From the NCBI RefSeq assembly GCF_900156315.1, contig NZ_FTNI01000034.1:1-64000 (forward strand): DNA of 64,000 nt, written 5' to 3'. Position numbers and translations under genes: made by a program. The number at the start of each line of letters is the position of its first letter. The first letter of the stretch is position 1. The stretch comes from Microbispora rosea. GTDB taxonomy: Bacteria > Actinomycetota > Actinomycetes > Streptosporangiales > Streptosporangiaceae. Positions 17,260 through 25,974 of this stretch are shown here, piece by piece. The notes below the pieces were generated by a model, which searched no databases, was not told the DNA's origin, and worked only from the letters and a program-made list of their open reading frames with translations.

Positions 17260-18219
17260 CAGGATCTTCCTGGCCAGCCTGAGCTGCTCGAGCGCCTGCT
17301 GCGACTCCCCGCCCTCATGACCGTTGAACGGCCAGACCGTGATGTCCTTGGGACCGGCGTAGTGGTTGTAGGCCGCGAACACGGTCGAGGCCGGGGTCAC
17401 GCCGTCGCGCAGGGCCACGGAGAACCGGGCGGGCGTGCGGGCCCGCGCGGCGAAGTGAAGCCCGTCGAAGTAGTCGATGGTCGCGAAGATGTCCTCGACC
17501 CGGGTCCTGTGGATGCCGCAGAACCGGCCCAGCTCGCCGTACGGCTCCTCGTCGGTGATCTCGACGGCGCGCCGGATGTCGCACATGAACGGCACGTTGA
17601 CGAACGCGTAGGCGAGGTCCGGCACGAGCGCGGAGGCGGCCAGCGCCATGCCGCCGCCCTGGCTGCCTCCGGTCACCACGACCCGCGCGGCGTCCACCAG
17701 GGGGTGCGACCTGGCCGCCTCGACCGCGCGTACCACGTCGGTGTAGAGCCGCCGGTAGTAGTAGTCGTCCCGGTCGAACACGCCCTGGGTGAGCTTGCCG
17801 GGGATCTGCGCGCCGTTGCCGCCCACCGGATCGGGGGTGTCGCCCGAGCGCCAGGTGCCGCCCTGCCCGCGCGTGTCCATCACAAAGGTCGCGTATCCCG
17901 CGGCCGGCCACAGCAGCCAGTCGTGCGGCCGGCCGCGGCCGCCGCCGTACCCGATGAACTCCACCACGCACGGCAGCGGGCCAGACGCGCCCGCGGGCGC
18001 GATGAACCATCCCTTGATCGGATGCCCGCCGAATCCCGAGAACGTCACGTCGGCCACGTCGACCAGCGCGAGGTCGGCCTCGTACGGCTCGAAGACGGGG
18101 TTCAGGTCGTGCGTGCGGGCCTCGGCCAGCGTGCGGTCCCAGAAAGCGTCGAAGTCGGCGGGCTCCCGGCGCTCGGGCAGGTACGCGCGCAACTGGTCAA
18201 GGGGCATGTCGACGAACAT
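17254..18219 (-). CDS. Acetyl xylan esterase (AXE1/CE7) family protein
   Basis: A 321-residue alpha/beta hydrolase of the CE7 family, which deacetylates acetylated xylo-oligosaccharides and cephalosporin C. The nucleophile is in [12 protein letters not shown] (about residue 180), the acid in [13 protein letters not shown] and the His in NGHEGGES. The ahead-of-elbow motif [12 protein letters not shown] is typical of the family. It has no signal peptide, so it acts on imported substrate. The ATG at 18219 is placed after GGGAG; the ORF's first Met (18264) lies in an inverted repeat. Single gene, 18-33 bp downstream of a candidate operator. Confidence 0.88.
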   Translation of the reverse strand: MFVDMPLDQLRAYLPERREPADFDAFWDRTLAEARTHDLNPVFEPYEADLALVDVADVTFSGFGGHPIKGWFIAPAGASGPLPCVVEFIGYGGGRGRPHDWLLWPAAGYATFVMDTRGQGGTWRSGDTPDPVGGNGAQIPGKLTQGVFDRDDYYYRRLYTDVVRAVEAARSHPLVDAARVVVTGGSQGGGMALAASALVPDLAYAFVNVPFMCDIRRAVEITDEEPYGELGRFCGIHRTRVEDIFATIDYFDGLHFAARARTPARFSVALRDGVTPASTVFAAYNHYAGPKDITVWPFNGHEGGESQQALEQLRLARKILG

Positions 18220-18251
18220 GGGGGCTCCCGTGAGGTGGTGGGCCTGGGCTC

Positions 18252-18272
18252 GTGTACGCCGCAAGGTTACAC
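18252..18272. promoter_or_regulatory. Inverted repeat GTGTA-N11-TACAC upstream of the esterase gene
   Basis: Perfect 5-bp arms separated by 11 bases lie 33 bp upstream of the esterase ATG, a suitable place for a repressor. No regulator gene is adjacent, so the cognate protein is unknown. Confidence 0.35.
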
Positions 18273-18508
18273 AAGTGCCCTGTTTCAGACTTCTGATCCG
18301 ATTAAGAGCCGTTCGCCGGAATCCGGCTCACCATCTTTCCCGCCGTTCACCTGCGTGATCACGCCCTGAACGGCGTGACGCCCGGATTGACGGGATGAAA
18401 CACCCTGTCGAAACTCATCCGGTTCAGTGCCGACTCTGCACGTGGCCCACCGGCGGCGACGAGAGCGCGGCCTTCCGATCGCCTTCTTCCTCGCCTTCCG
18501 GCGCTGTT

Positions 18509-20332
18509 TCACCCGCGGGATCGTGTTGCGCGGCCTGAAGGGCCGACGGCCGATGCGCCCGGGGATCGGTTCCCCGCGCCGACGGCTCGGGCGACCTCCT
18601 GCGGGTGCGTCAGCTGGGGGTGATGACCGGCCTCCGGGATCACCGTCACGGCGGCCCGCGGGAGCGTGTCCAGAAGGGCCCGTCCTTCCGGGCTGAGAGG
18701 GTCGCGGGAGCCCACCACGACATGCACGTGCCCCGGGTGACGTGCCAGCTCGGCACGGAGGTCCGCCCGCCACCGGGGCGACGCCGCGGCGGTCAGGAGC
18801 CGGGCCGCGGTGGCGGCGGCGCCGCGGCGCAGATCCGCCACGCTCGATTCGAGGGCGGCCGCGAGCGCCGGGTCTCCGGTGAGCCGCTCGGCCAGCGCCC
18901 TGGGCGAGACCCGGCCGAGATACCGGCGGGCCAGAAGCCGGGGGGTGGAGGCCGGGCGCGCCTGGAGGAAGAAGGGGGCCACGAGCGTGAGCCGCTCCAC
19001 CGCGTCCGGACGGGCGGACGCGGCCTCCACCGCCGCCGCGGCGCCGATGGAGTGACCGACGATGTGACGCGCGCCGGTCTCGGTGACGAGGGCCGTCAGC
19101 CAGGACGGCCAGTCGTCGCGATCCCCCGCGCTCATCCCCAGCCCCGGCAGGTCGGCGGCGCGGGCCCGGCCCAGCGCCGCGACGACCGGCGCCCAGGTGT
19201 CGGCGTTGACCGGCAGACCCGGCAGCACCACCGTGGGCGCGCCCGGCTCGCCGAGCTCGAACGTCCGCACCCCACCCGGAGCGGTGAACCGTCTGCCGCC
19301 GGCGGGGGCGTCCCCGAACCGGCTCGCCGCCAGGTGGTCGGCCCAGCGGCGGATCGTCGTGTGGGTGTCCGGCATGGTCAGGCCGTGGCGATCGGCGAAG
19401 CCGCGCGCCGAGGCGGTGGGATAGCGGTCGCTCGACAGGAACGTCAGCGTCTCCGGATCGGCCTTCGTGAGCCGGCGGGGCAGGCGCTTCACCACGGCCA
19501 CCGGAACCCGCGCCCGGGGCGCCGTGACCCGGTAATGCTCCGCGACGAGCGCGATCAGGCCGGGCAGCGTGGGCGTCTCGTCGTCCAGCAGCCAGTAGGA
19601 GGCGCGCTCGGCGGCCTCGTCCACCGGCAGCAGGGTCATGAACCGGGCGAGGTAGTCGACCGCGACCACGGGCACGAACGTGCGCGCGTCTCCGGGCACC
19701 GCCGGGAGACCGCCCTGCCAGAGGTCGCGCAGGGTCGACGCGAGCCCGAGGTACTGGCCGGCCTCGCCGGTGACGCTGTCGCCGATCACGCTGGCCGGAT
19801 TGACCACCGACCAGGGCACGCCCAGCCGCTCGGCCTCGGACCGGAAGACGGCGTCCGCCTCCACCTTGGACGCCTCGTACGCGCCCAGGGCCCGGTAGGT
19901 CGCCCGCCGCCGCTCCTCGCTCCAGGGGCGGGGATCCTGCCCGCCCACCCGATACCCGGAGACGTGGACGAGGCGGCGCAGCCGCGGCAGTCGCGCCGCG
20001 AAGGCGACGAGCGCGCGGACGCTGTCGACGTTGGCGCGGCGCGCCTCGTCCGCCGTCATGCCGAACCGGTAGGCGCCGGCGCAGTTGTAGACCTCCGTGA
20101 CGTCGCCGAGCTCCCCCTCGACCGGCGACGCCTTGGTGAAATCCACCCGGAGGTCGGCCGGAGCCTCGTCATGCCCGTGCTCGGCCAGCCAGCGGGCGAG
20201 CCGCCGGTAGGACTCGCGGCTCCGATTCGCCGTGCTCACCCGGACGCCCGCATGCCCGAGCGCGAGGACCAGATGGCGCCCGACGAAGCCGGTCGCGCCC
20301 AGGACCAGCGCGTGCCGCTCCCCGGCGCTCAC
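18509..20332 (-). CDS. NAD-dependent epimerase/reductase fused to an alpha/beta hydrolase
   Basis: A 607-residue two-domain protein. Residues about 5-340 form an extended SDR: GATGFVGRHLVLALG dinucleotide motif, VYNCAGAYRFG, and a YxxxK-type pair in YEASKVEAD. Residues about 355-590 form an alpha/beta hydrolase: FELGEPGAPTVVLPG, nucleophile elbow VGHSIGAAAA, Asp in VVVGSRDPLSP and His in EAGHHPQLTHP. This resembles fusions in which a reductase and a hydrolase process a linked lipid or ester substrate; the substrate is not deducible. GTG 20332 is preceded by GGAGGT at six bases. The upstream in-frame stretch has poor codon bias and is excluded. Confidence 0.82.
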   Translation of the reverse strand: MSAGERHALVLGATGFVGRHLVLALGHAGVRVSTANRSRESYRRLARWLAEHGHDEAPADLRVDFTKASPVEGELGDVTEVYNCAGAYRFGMTADEARRANVDSVRALVAFAARLPRLRRLVHVSGYRVGGQDPRPWSEERRRATYRALGAYEASKVEADAVFRSEAERLGVPWSVVNPASVIGDSVTGEAGQYLGLASTLRDLWQGGLPAVPGDARTFVPVVAVDYLARFMTLLPVDEAAERASYWLLDDETPTLPGLIALVAEHYRVTAPRARVPVAVVKRLPRRLTKADPETLTFLSSDRYPTASARGFADRHGLTMPDTHTTIRRWADHLAASRFGDAPAGGRRFTAPGGVRTFELGEPGAPTVVLPGLPVNADTWAPVVAALGRARAADLPGLGMSAGDRDDWPSWLTALVTETGARHIVGHSIGAAAAVEAASARPDAVERLTLVAPFFLQARPASTPRLLARRYLGRVSPRALAERLTGDPALAAALESSVADLRRGAAATAARLLTAAASPRWRADLRAELARHPGHVHVVVGSRDPLSPEGRALLDTLPRAAVTVIPEAGHHPQLTHPQEVARAVGAGNRSPGASAVGPSGRATRSRG

Positions 20333-20466
20333 GGCGACACCTCCGTACGCTCTGCCCGGGTCGCCTCGCCGTCCAGGGGCGCCCGCCTGCCGTGGGATGC
20401 ACCGTTGCCGCGGGATGCCGACTGGACGCTGGTCCCGTGTGCCATGATTCCGATCACGCATGCCAC

Positions 20467-20495
20467 ACTAGACCGGTCTACATAGTTTGCGTCAA
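20467..20495 (-). promoter_or_regulatory. Promoter with palindromic operator for the reductase/hydrolase fusion
   Basis: On the minus strand TTGACG (20495-20490) and TCTAGT (20472-20467) are spaced by 17 bp. The perfect 12-bp palindrome TAGACCGGTCTA (20469-20480) covers the spacer and -10, so a bound repressor would block RNA polymerase. The style fits TetR-family operators. No tetR gene lies in the window. Confidence 0.62.
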
Positions 20496-20510
20496 GCGCC
20501 GCCCCATACG

Positions 20511-20542
20511 CCACCGGGCCGCCCATAAGGACGGCCCGGTGG
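20511..20542 (-). terminator. Terminator hairpin after the helicase gene
   Basis: A stem of 11 bp (CCACCGGGCCG with CGGCCCGGTGG) has a 10-base loop and lies 37 bp past the helicase stop. No T-run follows. Confidence 0.65.
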
Positions 20543-20578
20543 AGGTGCGGTGTTTCAGGCAATCATGGTGATGACGAC

Positions 20579-22246
20579 TCAGCGGCCGGTGAAGCGGCTG
20601 CCACGGCCGCGGCGTCCGCCACGGCCGCCGTCGCCGCCGTAGCCTCCGCGTCCGCCCTGGCCACCGTAACCACCCTGGCCACTGTAACCGCCGTAGCCTC
20701 CGCGCCCGCTCTGGCCGCTCTGGCCGCTCTGGCCGCCCTGGCCGCCCTGACCGCCGTCGCCGCTGTATCCACCGGCCTGGCCGTGTCCGGACTGGCCACC
20801 GTACCCACCCGTGCGGCCACGGTGGTGGCCGCCGCGCGACTCGGTGCGGCCCTCGGCCCAGCCGTCGCCGGTCCGGGGACCGCGGGACCGCTCACCCTGG
20901 TCGGACCGCCTGCGCCGGCCGTCCCCGTCACCGGGGCGGTCGGTGCCGCGAACACGGTCGCCGCCGTGCCGCCTGCGGCCCGGCGCCCGGTCGTCCCGCG
21001 CGGGCCGCAGCGGCCTGCGCACGTCGGGCTCCCACACCGGAACGGCCTCGCCGCTCGGCCGCCTGGCCCCGGCGATCTCGGCCAGGATCGGGTCGCCCGG
21101 CGCCACCCGGTGACGGGACGGGGTCACCCCCGCCTTTCGGGTCATCGACTCGGCGGCGCGGCGCTCGCTCGGCAGGACCAGCGTCAGCACCACGCCGCGC
21201 TCCCCCGCGCGGGCCGTACGGCCGCCGCGGTGGAGGTAGCTCTTGTGGTCGGCCGGCGGGTCCACGTGCAGCACGAGGCTCACGTCGTCCACGTGGATGC
21301 CGCGGGCGGCGACGTCGGTGCAGACCAGCACCCCGATCCTGCCCTCGCGGAACCCGTCGAGGATGCGGGTGCGCTGGTTCTGCCGCTTGCCGCCGTGCAG
21401 GCCGCCCGCGCGGACCCCCGACCGGGCGAGTTGCTTCACGATGCGGTCCACGCCGTGCTGGGTGCGGACGAACAGGATCGTGCGGCCGTCCCGGTTGGCG
21501 ATCTCCGCCGTCACGTCCACCTTGTCGTCACGGTGCACCTGGAGCAGGTGGTGCTCCATCGTCTCCACCGAGGAGGTGGCCGGATCCAGGGAGTGGATCA
21601 CCGGGTCGGTCAGGAAGCGCGTGACCAGCGTGTCCACGTCGCCGTCGAGCGTCGCGGAGAACAGCAGGCGCTGCCCGTCCGAAGGCGTACGGGCGAGCAG
21701 CGCGCTGACCACGGGCAGGAACCCGAGGTCGCACATGTGGTCGGCCTCGTCGAGGACGGTGATCTGGACGTCGTCCAGCGCGCACTCGCCCTGCTCGATG
21801 AGGTCGGTCAGCCGGCCGGGCGTGGCGACGACGATGTCGACCCCCCGGCGCAGGTCGTCGATCTGGCGGCCCATGGACATGCCGCCGACGACCGTGCGGG
21901 TGCGCAGCGACAGCCCGCGGCCGAGCGGTTCGAGGGTGTCGGCCACCTGCAGGGCCAGTTCGCGGGTGGGCACCAGGACGAGGGCCCGAGGCCGGCCGGG
22001 GCGCGCCTTCTCCCCCGCGATCCTGGTCAGGGTGGGCAGGCCGAAGGCGAGCGTCTTGCCGGAGCCGGTCTGGCCCCGGCCGAGGACGTCATAGCCGGCG
22101 AGGATGTCGGGAATGGCCGCCCGCTGGATGGGGAACGGCTCAGTGATGCCCTGCCGGGCCAGCCCCGCCACGAGCGGCTTGGGCAGACCCAGCAGTGCGA
22201 ACTCGGCGCGGGTCTCGGTGCCCTCACCGAGGTCAAGCATGGTCAC
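20579..22246 (-). CDS. DEAD-box RNA helicase with RGG/glycine-rich tail
   Basis: A 555-residue ATP-dependent RNA helicase. Core motifs in order: Q-motif (EPFPIQRAAIP), motif I GQTGSGKT, Ia PTRELALQ, Ib TPGRL, II VLDEADHM, III SATLD, V DVAARGIHV and VI HRGGRTARAG. After about residue 370 follows a basic linker (RDDRAPGRRRHGGDR). The last about 90 residues consist of GGYGGQ/GGQSGQ repeats and RGG-like ends, which bind RNA and can promote condensates. Role likely in ribosome assembly or mRNA decay at low temperature. GTG 22246 is preferred over ATG 22240 because GAAAGG lies nine bases before it. Confidence 0.9.
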   Translation of the reverse strand: MTMLDLGEGTETRAEFALLGLPKPLVAGLARQGITEPFPIQRAAIPDILAGYDVLGRGQTGSGKTLAFGLPTLTRIAGEKARPGRPRALVLVPTRELALQVADTLEPLGRGLSLRTRTVVGGMSMGRQIDDLRRGVDIVVATPGRLTDLIEQGECALDDVQITVLDEADHMCDLGFLPVVSALLARTPSDGQRLLFSATLDGDVDTLVTRFLTDPVIHSLDPATSSVETMEHHLLQVHRDDKVDVTAEIANRDGRTILFVRTQHGVDRIVKQLARSGVRAGGLHGGKRQNQRTRILDGFREGRIGVLVCTDVAARGIHVDDVSLVLHVDPPADHKSYLHRGGRTARAGERGVVLTLVLPSERRAAESMTRKAGVTPSRHRVAPGDPILAEIAGARRPSGEAVPVWEPDVRRPLRPARDDRAPGRRRHGGDRVRGTDRPGDGDGRRRRSDQGERSRGPRTGDGWAEGRTESRGGHHRGRTGGYGGQSGHGQAGGYSGDGGQGGQGGQSGQSGQSGRGGYGGYSGQGGYGGQGGRGGYGGDGGRGGRRGRGSRFTGR

Positions 22247-22663
22247 GAAATCGTGCCTTTCGTAGAAAGAACGTGCCGGAACACGTGGGCGCGTCACTTC
22301 TGCGAAAGGACGAGCCGTTACACATACGGCGAGCGAGCCGTACCGATCGGGGCGCCGAGGGCCGGAAAGTGAGCGGCCTACGCCCGGGTGATGCCGTGAG
22401 CGCGTCCCGCAGAAGTGGAGACCGCCGGGTGGCGGCATCCCACGGACGCCCGACACTCACGTCGCACAATGCAAAGCAAAGAACAACTGTACGGCATTCC
22501 CGCTCCGCGACGGCGATTCCGCGGGCGGACGGCGGCGGGGCGCCGTGTCACGGGCGCCGTGTCACCGCACCGCATCGCGACCGCCGCGTACCGAACGCCG
22601 GATCGTGAGCACCCCATCGTGAGCACCGCACCGTGAGCACCCGGGGGGACGACCGGCGGAACG
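22247..22663. other. Intergenic region with two 14-bp tandem repeats
   Basis: No convincing gene occurs in these 417 bases upstream of the helicase gene. GGGCGCCGTGTCAC is present twice head to tail at 22538-22551 and 22552-22565. A different 14-bp unit with core CGTGAGCACC occurs three times at 22602-22615, 22616-22629 and 22630-22643. The rest is expected to hold the helicase promoter and a long leader; I see no clear -35/-10 pair. Confidence 0.6.
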
Positions 22664-22696
22664 CGTGTGTCCGGGGCGCGAGGCCCCGGACACACG
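22664..22696 (-). terminator. Strong hairpin ending the SUF operon
   Basis: A 14-bp perfect stem (CGTGTGTCCGGGGC with GCCCCGGACACACG) with loop GCGAG lies 29 bp after the last SUF gene on the minus strand. It is the strongest hairpin between the operon and the helicase gene. Confidence 0.8.
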
Positions 22697-22725
22697 GGTG
22701 GCAGGACCGGACCCGGTCCGGCCGG

Positions 22726-23115
22726 TCAGACGTTGAAACCGAGCATGCGAAGCTGGTCGCGGCCCTCGTCGGTGATCTTGTCGGGGCCCCACGGCGGCAG
22801 CCACACCCAGTTGATGACCACGTTGGAGACCATGTCGGCGAGCGCCGAGTTGGCCTGGTCCTCGATCACGTCGGTCAGCGGGCAGGCGGCGCTGGTCAGC
22901 GTCATGTCGATGGTGGCGATCGGGCGCTCGCCCTCGCCGGCCGGGTCGAGGTTGACGCCGTACACGAGGCCGAGGTCCACCACGTTGATCCCCAGCTCGG
23001 GGTCCACCACGTCCCTCAGCGCCTCGACCACGTCGTCGAGGGAGGTCTCCCCGTCGTAGGTCCCGGTCGGCGCCTCGGTCACGGTGCCCGTCGGGGTCTC
23101 GGTCGGCTTGCTCAC
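22726..23115 (-). CDS. sufT: MIP18/DUF59-family Fe-S assembly protein (SufT-like)
   Basis: A 129-residue protein. A 25-residue Thr/Glu-rich leader is followed by the MIP18 domain: VVEALRDVVDPELGINVVDL, then DMTLTSAACPLTDVIEDQ with the conserved Cys. Related proteins (SufT, PaaD, eukaryotic CIA2) help mature or transfer Fe-S clusters. It is the last SUF gene here, 67 bp after sufU, as in other actinobacterial and Gram-positive SUF operons. GTG start. Confidence 0.88.
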   Translation of the reverse strand: MSKPTETPTGTVTEAPTGTYDGETSLDDVVEALRDVVDPELGINVVDLGLVYGVNLDPAGEGERPIATIDMTLTSAACPLTDVIEDQANSALADMVSNVVINWVWLPPWGPDKITDEGRDQLRMLGFNV

Positions 23116-23182
23116 GTCGTCTCCTCACCTCGCGGCGCCCGCGGCGCGGCGCCGTACTTCCCAACGCGGCCGGGGCGGCCGG

Positions 23183-23620
23183 TCATCCCTGGCTCCTCAT
23201 CAGCGCGTCCTTGTAGGCCATCCAGGCCAGCAGCGCGCACTTGACGCGGGCGGGGAACTTCGCCACACCGGCGAAGGCCACCGCGTCGCCCAGCACGTCC
23301 TCGTCGGGATCCACCTGGCCCCTGCCCTGCATGAGCCGGGTGAACTCCTCCACCACCGACAGCGACTCCTCCACCGTGGAGCCGGTGGCGAGCTCGTGCA
23401 GCACCGAGGCGGCGGCCTGGCTGATGGAGCAGCCCTGACCGTCGTAGGACACGTCGAGCACCTTGCCGCCGTCGGCCACCTTCACGCGCAGCGTCACCTC
23501 GTCGCCGCAGGTCGGGTTGACGTGGTGCACCTCCGCGTCGTACGGATCACGCAGTCCCCGCCCCTGGGGATGCTTGTAGTGTTCCAGGATCAGCTCCTGG
23601 TACATGGATTCACCGATCAT
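23183..23620 (-). CDS. sufU: SufU-type sulfur-transfer protein
   Basis: A 145-residue IscU-like protein that takes sulfur from SufS. It has the three zinc/sulfur-handling cysteines and the Asp: PTCGDEVTLRV, DGQGCSISQAA and PARVKCALLAW. The insert between the second and third Cys characteristic of SufU is present. It lies 3 bp after sufS, so the two are coupled. There is no SufE or SufA gene in the operon. Met at 23620 is taken as start; Met six codons later is possible. Confidence 0.93.
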   Translation of the reverse strand: MIGESMYQELILEHYKHPQGRGLRDPYDAEVHHVNPTCGDEVTLRVKVADGGKVLDVSYDGQGCSISQAAASVLHELATGSTVEESLSVVEEFTRLMQGRGQVDPDEDVLGDAVAFAGVAKFPARVKCALLAWMAYKDALMRSQG

Positions 23621-23623
23621 GGG

Positions 23624-24886
23624 TCAGCCGAACACCTTCTGCACGTGGTGGAGGCCGCGGACCAGTGCGTCGATCTCGGCCGTCGTGTTGTACAGGTAGA
23701 AAGACGCCCGCGTGGTCGCCGGAATTCCGAACCTGAGGTGGAGCGGCCGGGCGCAGTGGTGACCTACCCGCACCGCGATCCCGTACACGTCGTCGAGGAT
23801 CTGCCCCACGTCGTGCGGGTGGATCCCCTCCAGGGTGAACGAGATCGTGCCGCCACGGGCGATGGGCGTGCGCGGGCCGATGATCCTCAGCCCGGGGACC
23901 TCCGGCAGCGCCTCCAGCGCGTACGCGACCAGTTCCTTCTCGTGCGCCTTGATCTGGTCCATACCGACGGCGGTCAGGTAGTCGGCCGCGGCGCCGAGGC
24001 CGATCGCCTCGACGATGGGCGGCGTGCCCGCCTCGAACTTGTGCGGCACCGGCGCGTACGTCGAGTGGTCCATCCAGACCGCCTCGATCATCTCGCCGCC
24101 GCCGAGGAACGGGGGCATGGCGTCGAGCAGCTCGCGGCGGCCCCACAGCACGCCGATGCCGGACGGCCCGACCATCTTGTGCCCGGTGAACGCGACGAAG
24201 TCGACGCCCAGCTCGGTCACGTCCACGGGCTGGTGGGGCACCGACTGCGACGCGTCGAGCATCATCAGCGCGCCGACCTCGCGCACGCGGGCCACGATCG
24301 GCGAGACCGAGTTGACCGTGCCGAGCACGTTCGACTGGTGCGTAATCGAGACGATCTTCGTGCGTTCGTTGACCAGCTCGTCCAGGCCGTCGATGTCGAG
24401 GCGGCCCTCGTCGGTCACCGGGAACCAGCGCAGCGTCGCGCCGGTCCGCTGCGCGAGCAGCTGCCACGGCACGATGTTGGAGTGGTGCTCCATCTCCGAG
24501 ATGACGATCTCGTCGCCGGGGCCGATCCGGAACCGCTCGTCCTCGCCGACGGGGTTGCCGAAGGCGTACGCCACGAGGTTGAGGGCCTCGGAGGCGTTCT
24601 TGGTGAACACGATCTCGTCGCGCGACGGGGCCTTGACGAAGGCGGCGATCTTGTCGCGCGCGGCCTCGTACGCCTCGGTCGACTCGCTGCCCAGCACGTG
24701 CAGCGCCCGGCCGACGTTGCCGTAATGCCAGGTCAGGTGGTCGCGCATGGTCTCGACCACCTGGGTCGGCTTCTGGGAGGAGTTGCCGGAGTCGAGGTAG
24801 ACCAGCGACCTGCCTCCGGGAAGTTCGCGGCCGAGGACCGGGAAGTCCTTCCTGATCCTCTCCACGTCGAAGCCGGGCGCACTCAT
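23624..24886 (-). CDS. sufS: Cysteine desulfurase, group II
   Basis: A 420-residue PLP enzyme that removes sulfur from L-cysteine for Fe-S clusters. The PLP lysine is in FTGHKMVGPSGIGVLWG (about residue 235) and the active Cys in VRVGHHCARPLHLRFG (about 375). The short Cys loop marks it as type II (SufS), which needs SufU for activation. Its start codon overlaps the sufC stop by 1 bp. Confidence 0.96.
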   Translation of the reverse strand: MSAPGFDVERIRKDFPVLGRELPGGRSLVYLDSGNSSQKPTQVVETMRDHLTWHYGNVGRALHVLGSESTEAYEAARDKIAAFVKAPSRDEIVFTKNASEALNLVAYAFGNPVGEDERFRIGPGDEIVISEMEHHSNIVPWQLLAQRTGATLRWFPVTDEGRLDIDGLDELVNERTKIVSITHQSNVLGTVNSVSPIVARVREVGALMMLDASQSVPHQPVDVTELGVDFVAFTGHKMVGPSGIGVLWGRRELLDAMPPFLGGGEMIEAVWMDHSTYAPVPHKFEAGTPPIVEAIGLGAAADYLTAVGMDQIKAHEKELVAYALEALPEVPGLRIIGPRTPIARGGTISFTLEGIHPHDVGQILDDVYGIAVRVGHHCARPLHLRFGIPATTRASFYLYNTTAEIDALVRGLHHVQKVFG

Positions 24887-25638
24887 CAGGCGGACGCCGC
24901 CTTCGAGGTGTAGGCCTCGTAGCCCTCGTTCTCCAGCTTGTCGGCCAGCTCGGGACCGCCCTCCTCCACCACGCGCCCGCCGGCGAAGACGTGGACGAAG
25001 TCCGGCTTCACGTAACGCAGGATGCGGGTGTAGTGGGTGATCAGCAGCACGCCGGTGTCGCCGCTCGCGCGGAACCGGTTGATGCCCTCGGACACGACGC
25101 GCAGGGCGTCGACGTCGAGGCCGGAGTCGGTCTCGTCCAGTACGGCGATCTTGGGCTTGAGCAGCTCCAGCTGGAGGATCTCGTGGCGCTTCTTCTCGCC
25201 GCCGGAGAAGCCCTCGTTGGTGTTGCGCTGGGCGAAGGCCGGGTCGATGGACAGCGCGTCCATGCCCGACTTCAGCTCCTTGGCGAACTCCCGCAGCTTG
25301 GGCGCCTCGCCGCGGACCGCGGTGATCGCCGAGCGCAGGAAGTTCGACACGCTGACGCCGGGCACCTCGACCGGGTACTGCATGGCGAGGAACAGGCCAG
25401 CGCGGGCGCGCTCGTCCACCGACATCTCCAGCAGGTCCTCGCCGTCGAGCAGCACGGAGCCGGAGGTGACGGTGTACTTGGGGTGCCCCGCGACGGCGTA
25501 CGCCAGCGTGGACTTGCCCGAGCCGTTCGGGCCCATGATGGCGTGCGTCTCGCCGCTGCGGACCGTCAGGTCGACGCCGCGAAGGATCTCCTTGTCGCCC
25601 ACGGCGACGTGCAGGTCACGAATCTCAAGGGTGGACAC
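24886..25638 (-). CDS. sufC: SUF system ATPase
   Basis: A 250-residue ABC-type ATPase that drives the SufB-SufD scaffold. Walker A is GPNGSGKSTLAYA (about residue 36), the signature is EGFSGGEKKRHEILQ and Walker B is IAVLDETDSGLD. The Asp-Glu-Thr-Asp-Ser order is characteristic of SufC rather than transporter ATPases. It starts 6 bp after the Rieske gene and overlaps sufS by 1 bp. Confidence 0.96.
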   Translation of the reverse strand: MSTLEIRDLHVAVGDKEILRGVDLTVRSGETHAIMGPNGSGKSTLAYAVAGHPKYTVTSGSVLLDGEDLLEMSVDERARAGLFLAMQYPVEVPGVSVSNFLRSAITAVRGEAPKLREFAKELKSGMDALSIDPAFAQRNTNEGFSGGEKKRHEILQLELLKPKIAVLDETDSGLDVDALRVVSEGINRFRASGDTGVLLITHYTRILRYVKPDFVHVFAGGRVVEEGGPELADKLENEGYEAYTSKAASA

Positions 25639-25644
25639 TTGTAT

Positions 25645-25974
25645 TTACTCCTTCGAGAGCGAGACGTACACGTCGTCGCCTTCGATCTTGACTCGGTAGA
25701 CGTTGACGGGCCTGGTCGCCGGCGGCCCGGTGGGCTTGCCGGTGCGCAGGTCGAAGCAGGAGCCGTGCAGCCAGCACTCCAGCGTGTGGTCGTAGACCTC
25801 GCCCTCGCTGAGGCGGACCTCGGCGTGGGAGCACACGTCATGCAGGGCGAAGACCTCACCGGCGGTCCGCACCAGCGCGACGGGCGTCTCCCCGACCTCC
25901 AGGCCGAGGACGCCGCCGTCCGGGATGTCGCCGACCTGGCAGACCTTCTCCCAGTGGGCGGTCTCGGCGTTCAT
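25645..25974 (-). CDS. Rieske-type [2Fe-2S] ferredoxin
   Basis: A 109-residue Rieske protein. The cluster ligands are the Cys-His of DVCSHAEV and the Cys-His of LECWLHGSCFD. It resembles the ferredoxin subunits of ring-hydroxylating dioxygenases, but its invariable place between sufD and sufC in actinomycetes suggests an electron-transfer role in cluster assembly. The ATG overlaps the sufD stop by 4 bp. Confidence 0.9.
   Translation of the reverse strand: MNAETAHWEKVCQVGDIPDGGVLGLEVGETPVALVRTAGEVFALHDVCSHAEVRLSEGEVYDHTLECWLHGSCFDLRTGKPTGPPATRPVNVYRVKIEGDDVYVSLSKE

Noticed and set aside
20333-20461. N-terminal extension of the reductase/hydrolase fusion from ATG 20461
   Set aside because: The ATG lies close to the predicted transcription start, so a leaderless start was considered. 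The 43 codons have poor third-position GC and Arg-rich nonsense, while GTG 20332 has an excellent ribosome-binding site.
20783-22372. 529-codon plus-strand frame opposite the helicase gene
   Set aside because: It is entirely antisense to a well-conserved DEAD-box gene and shows no domain.
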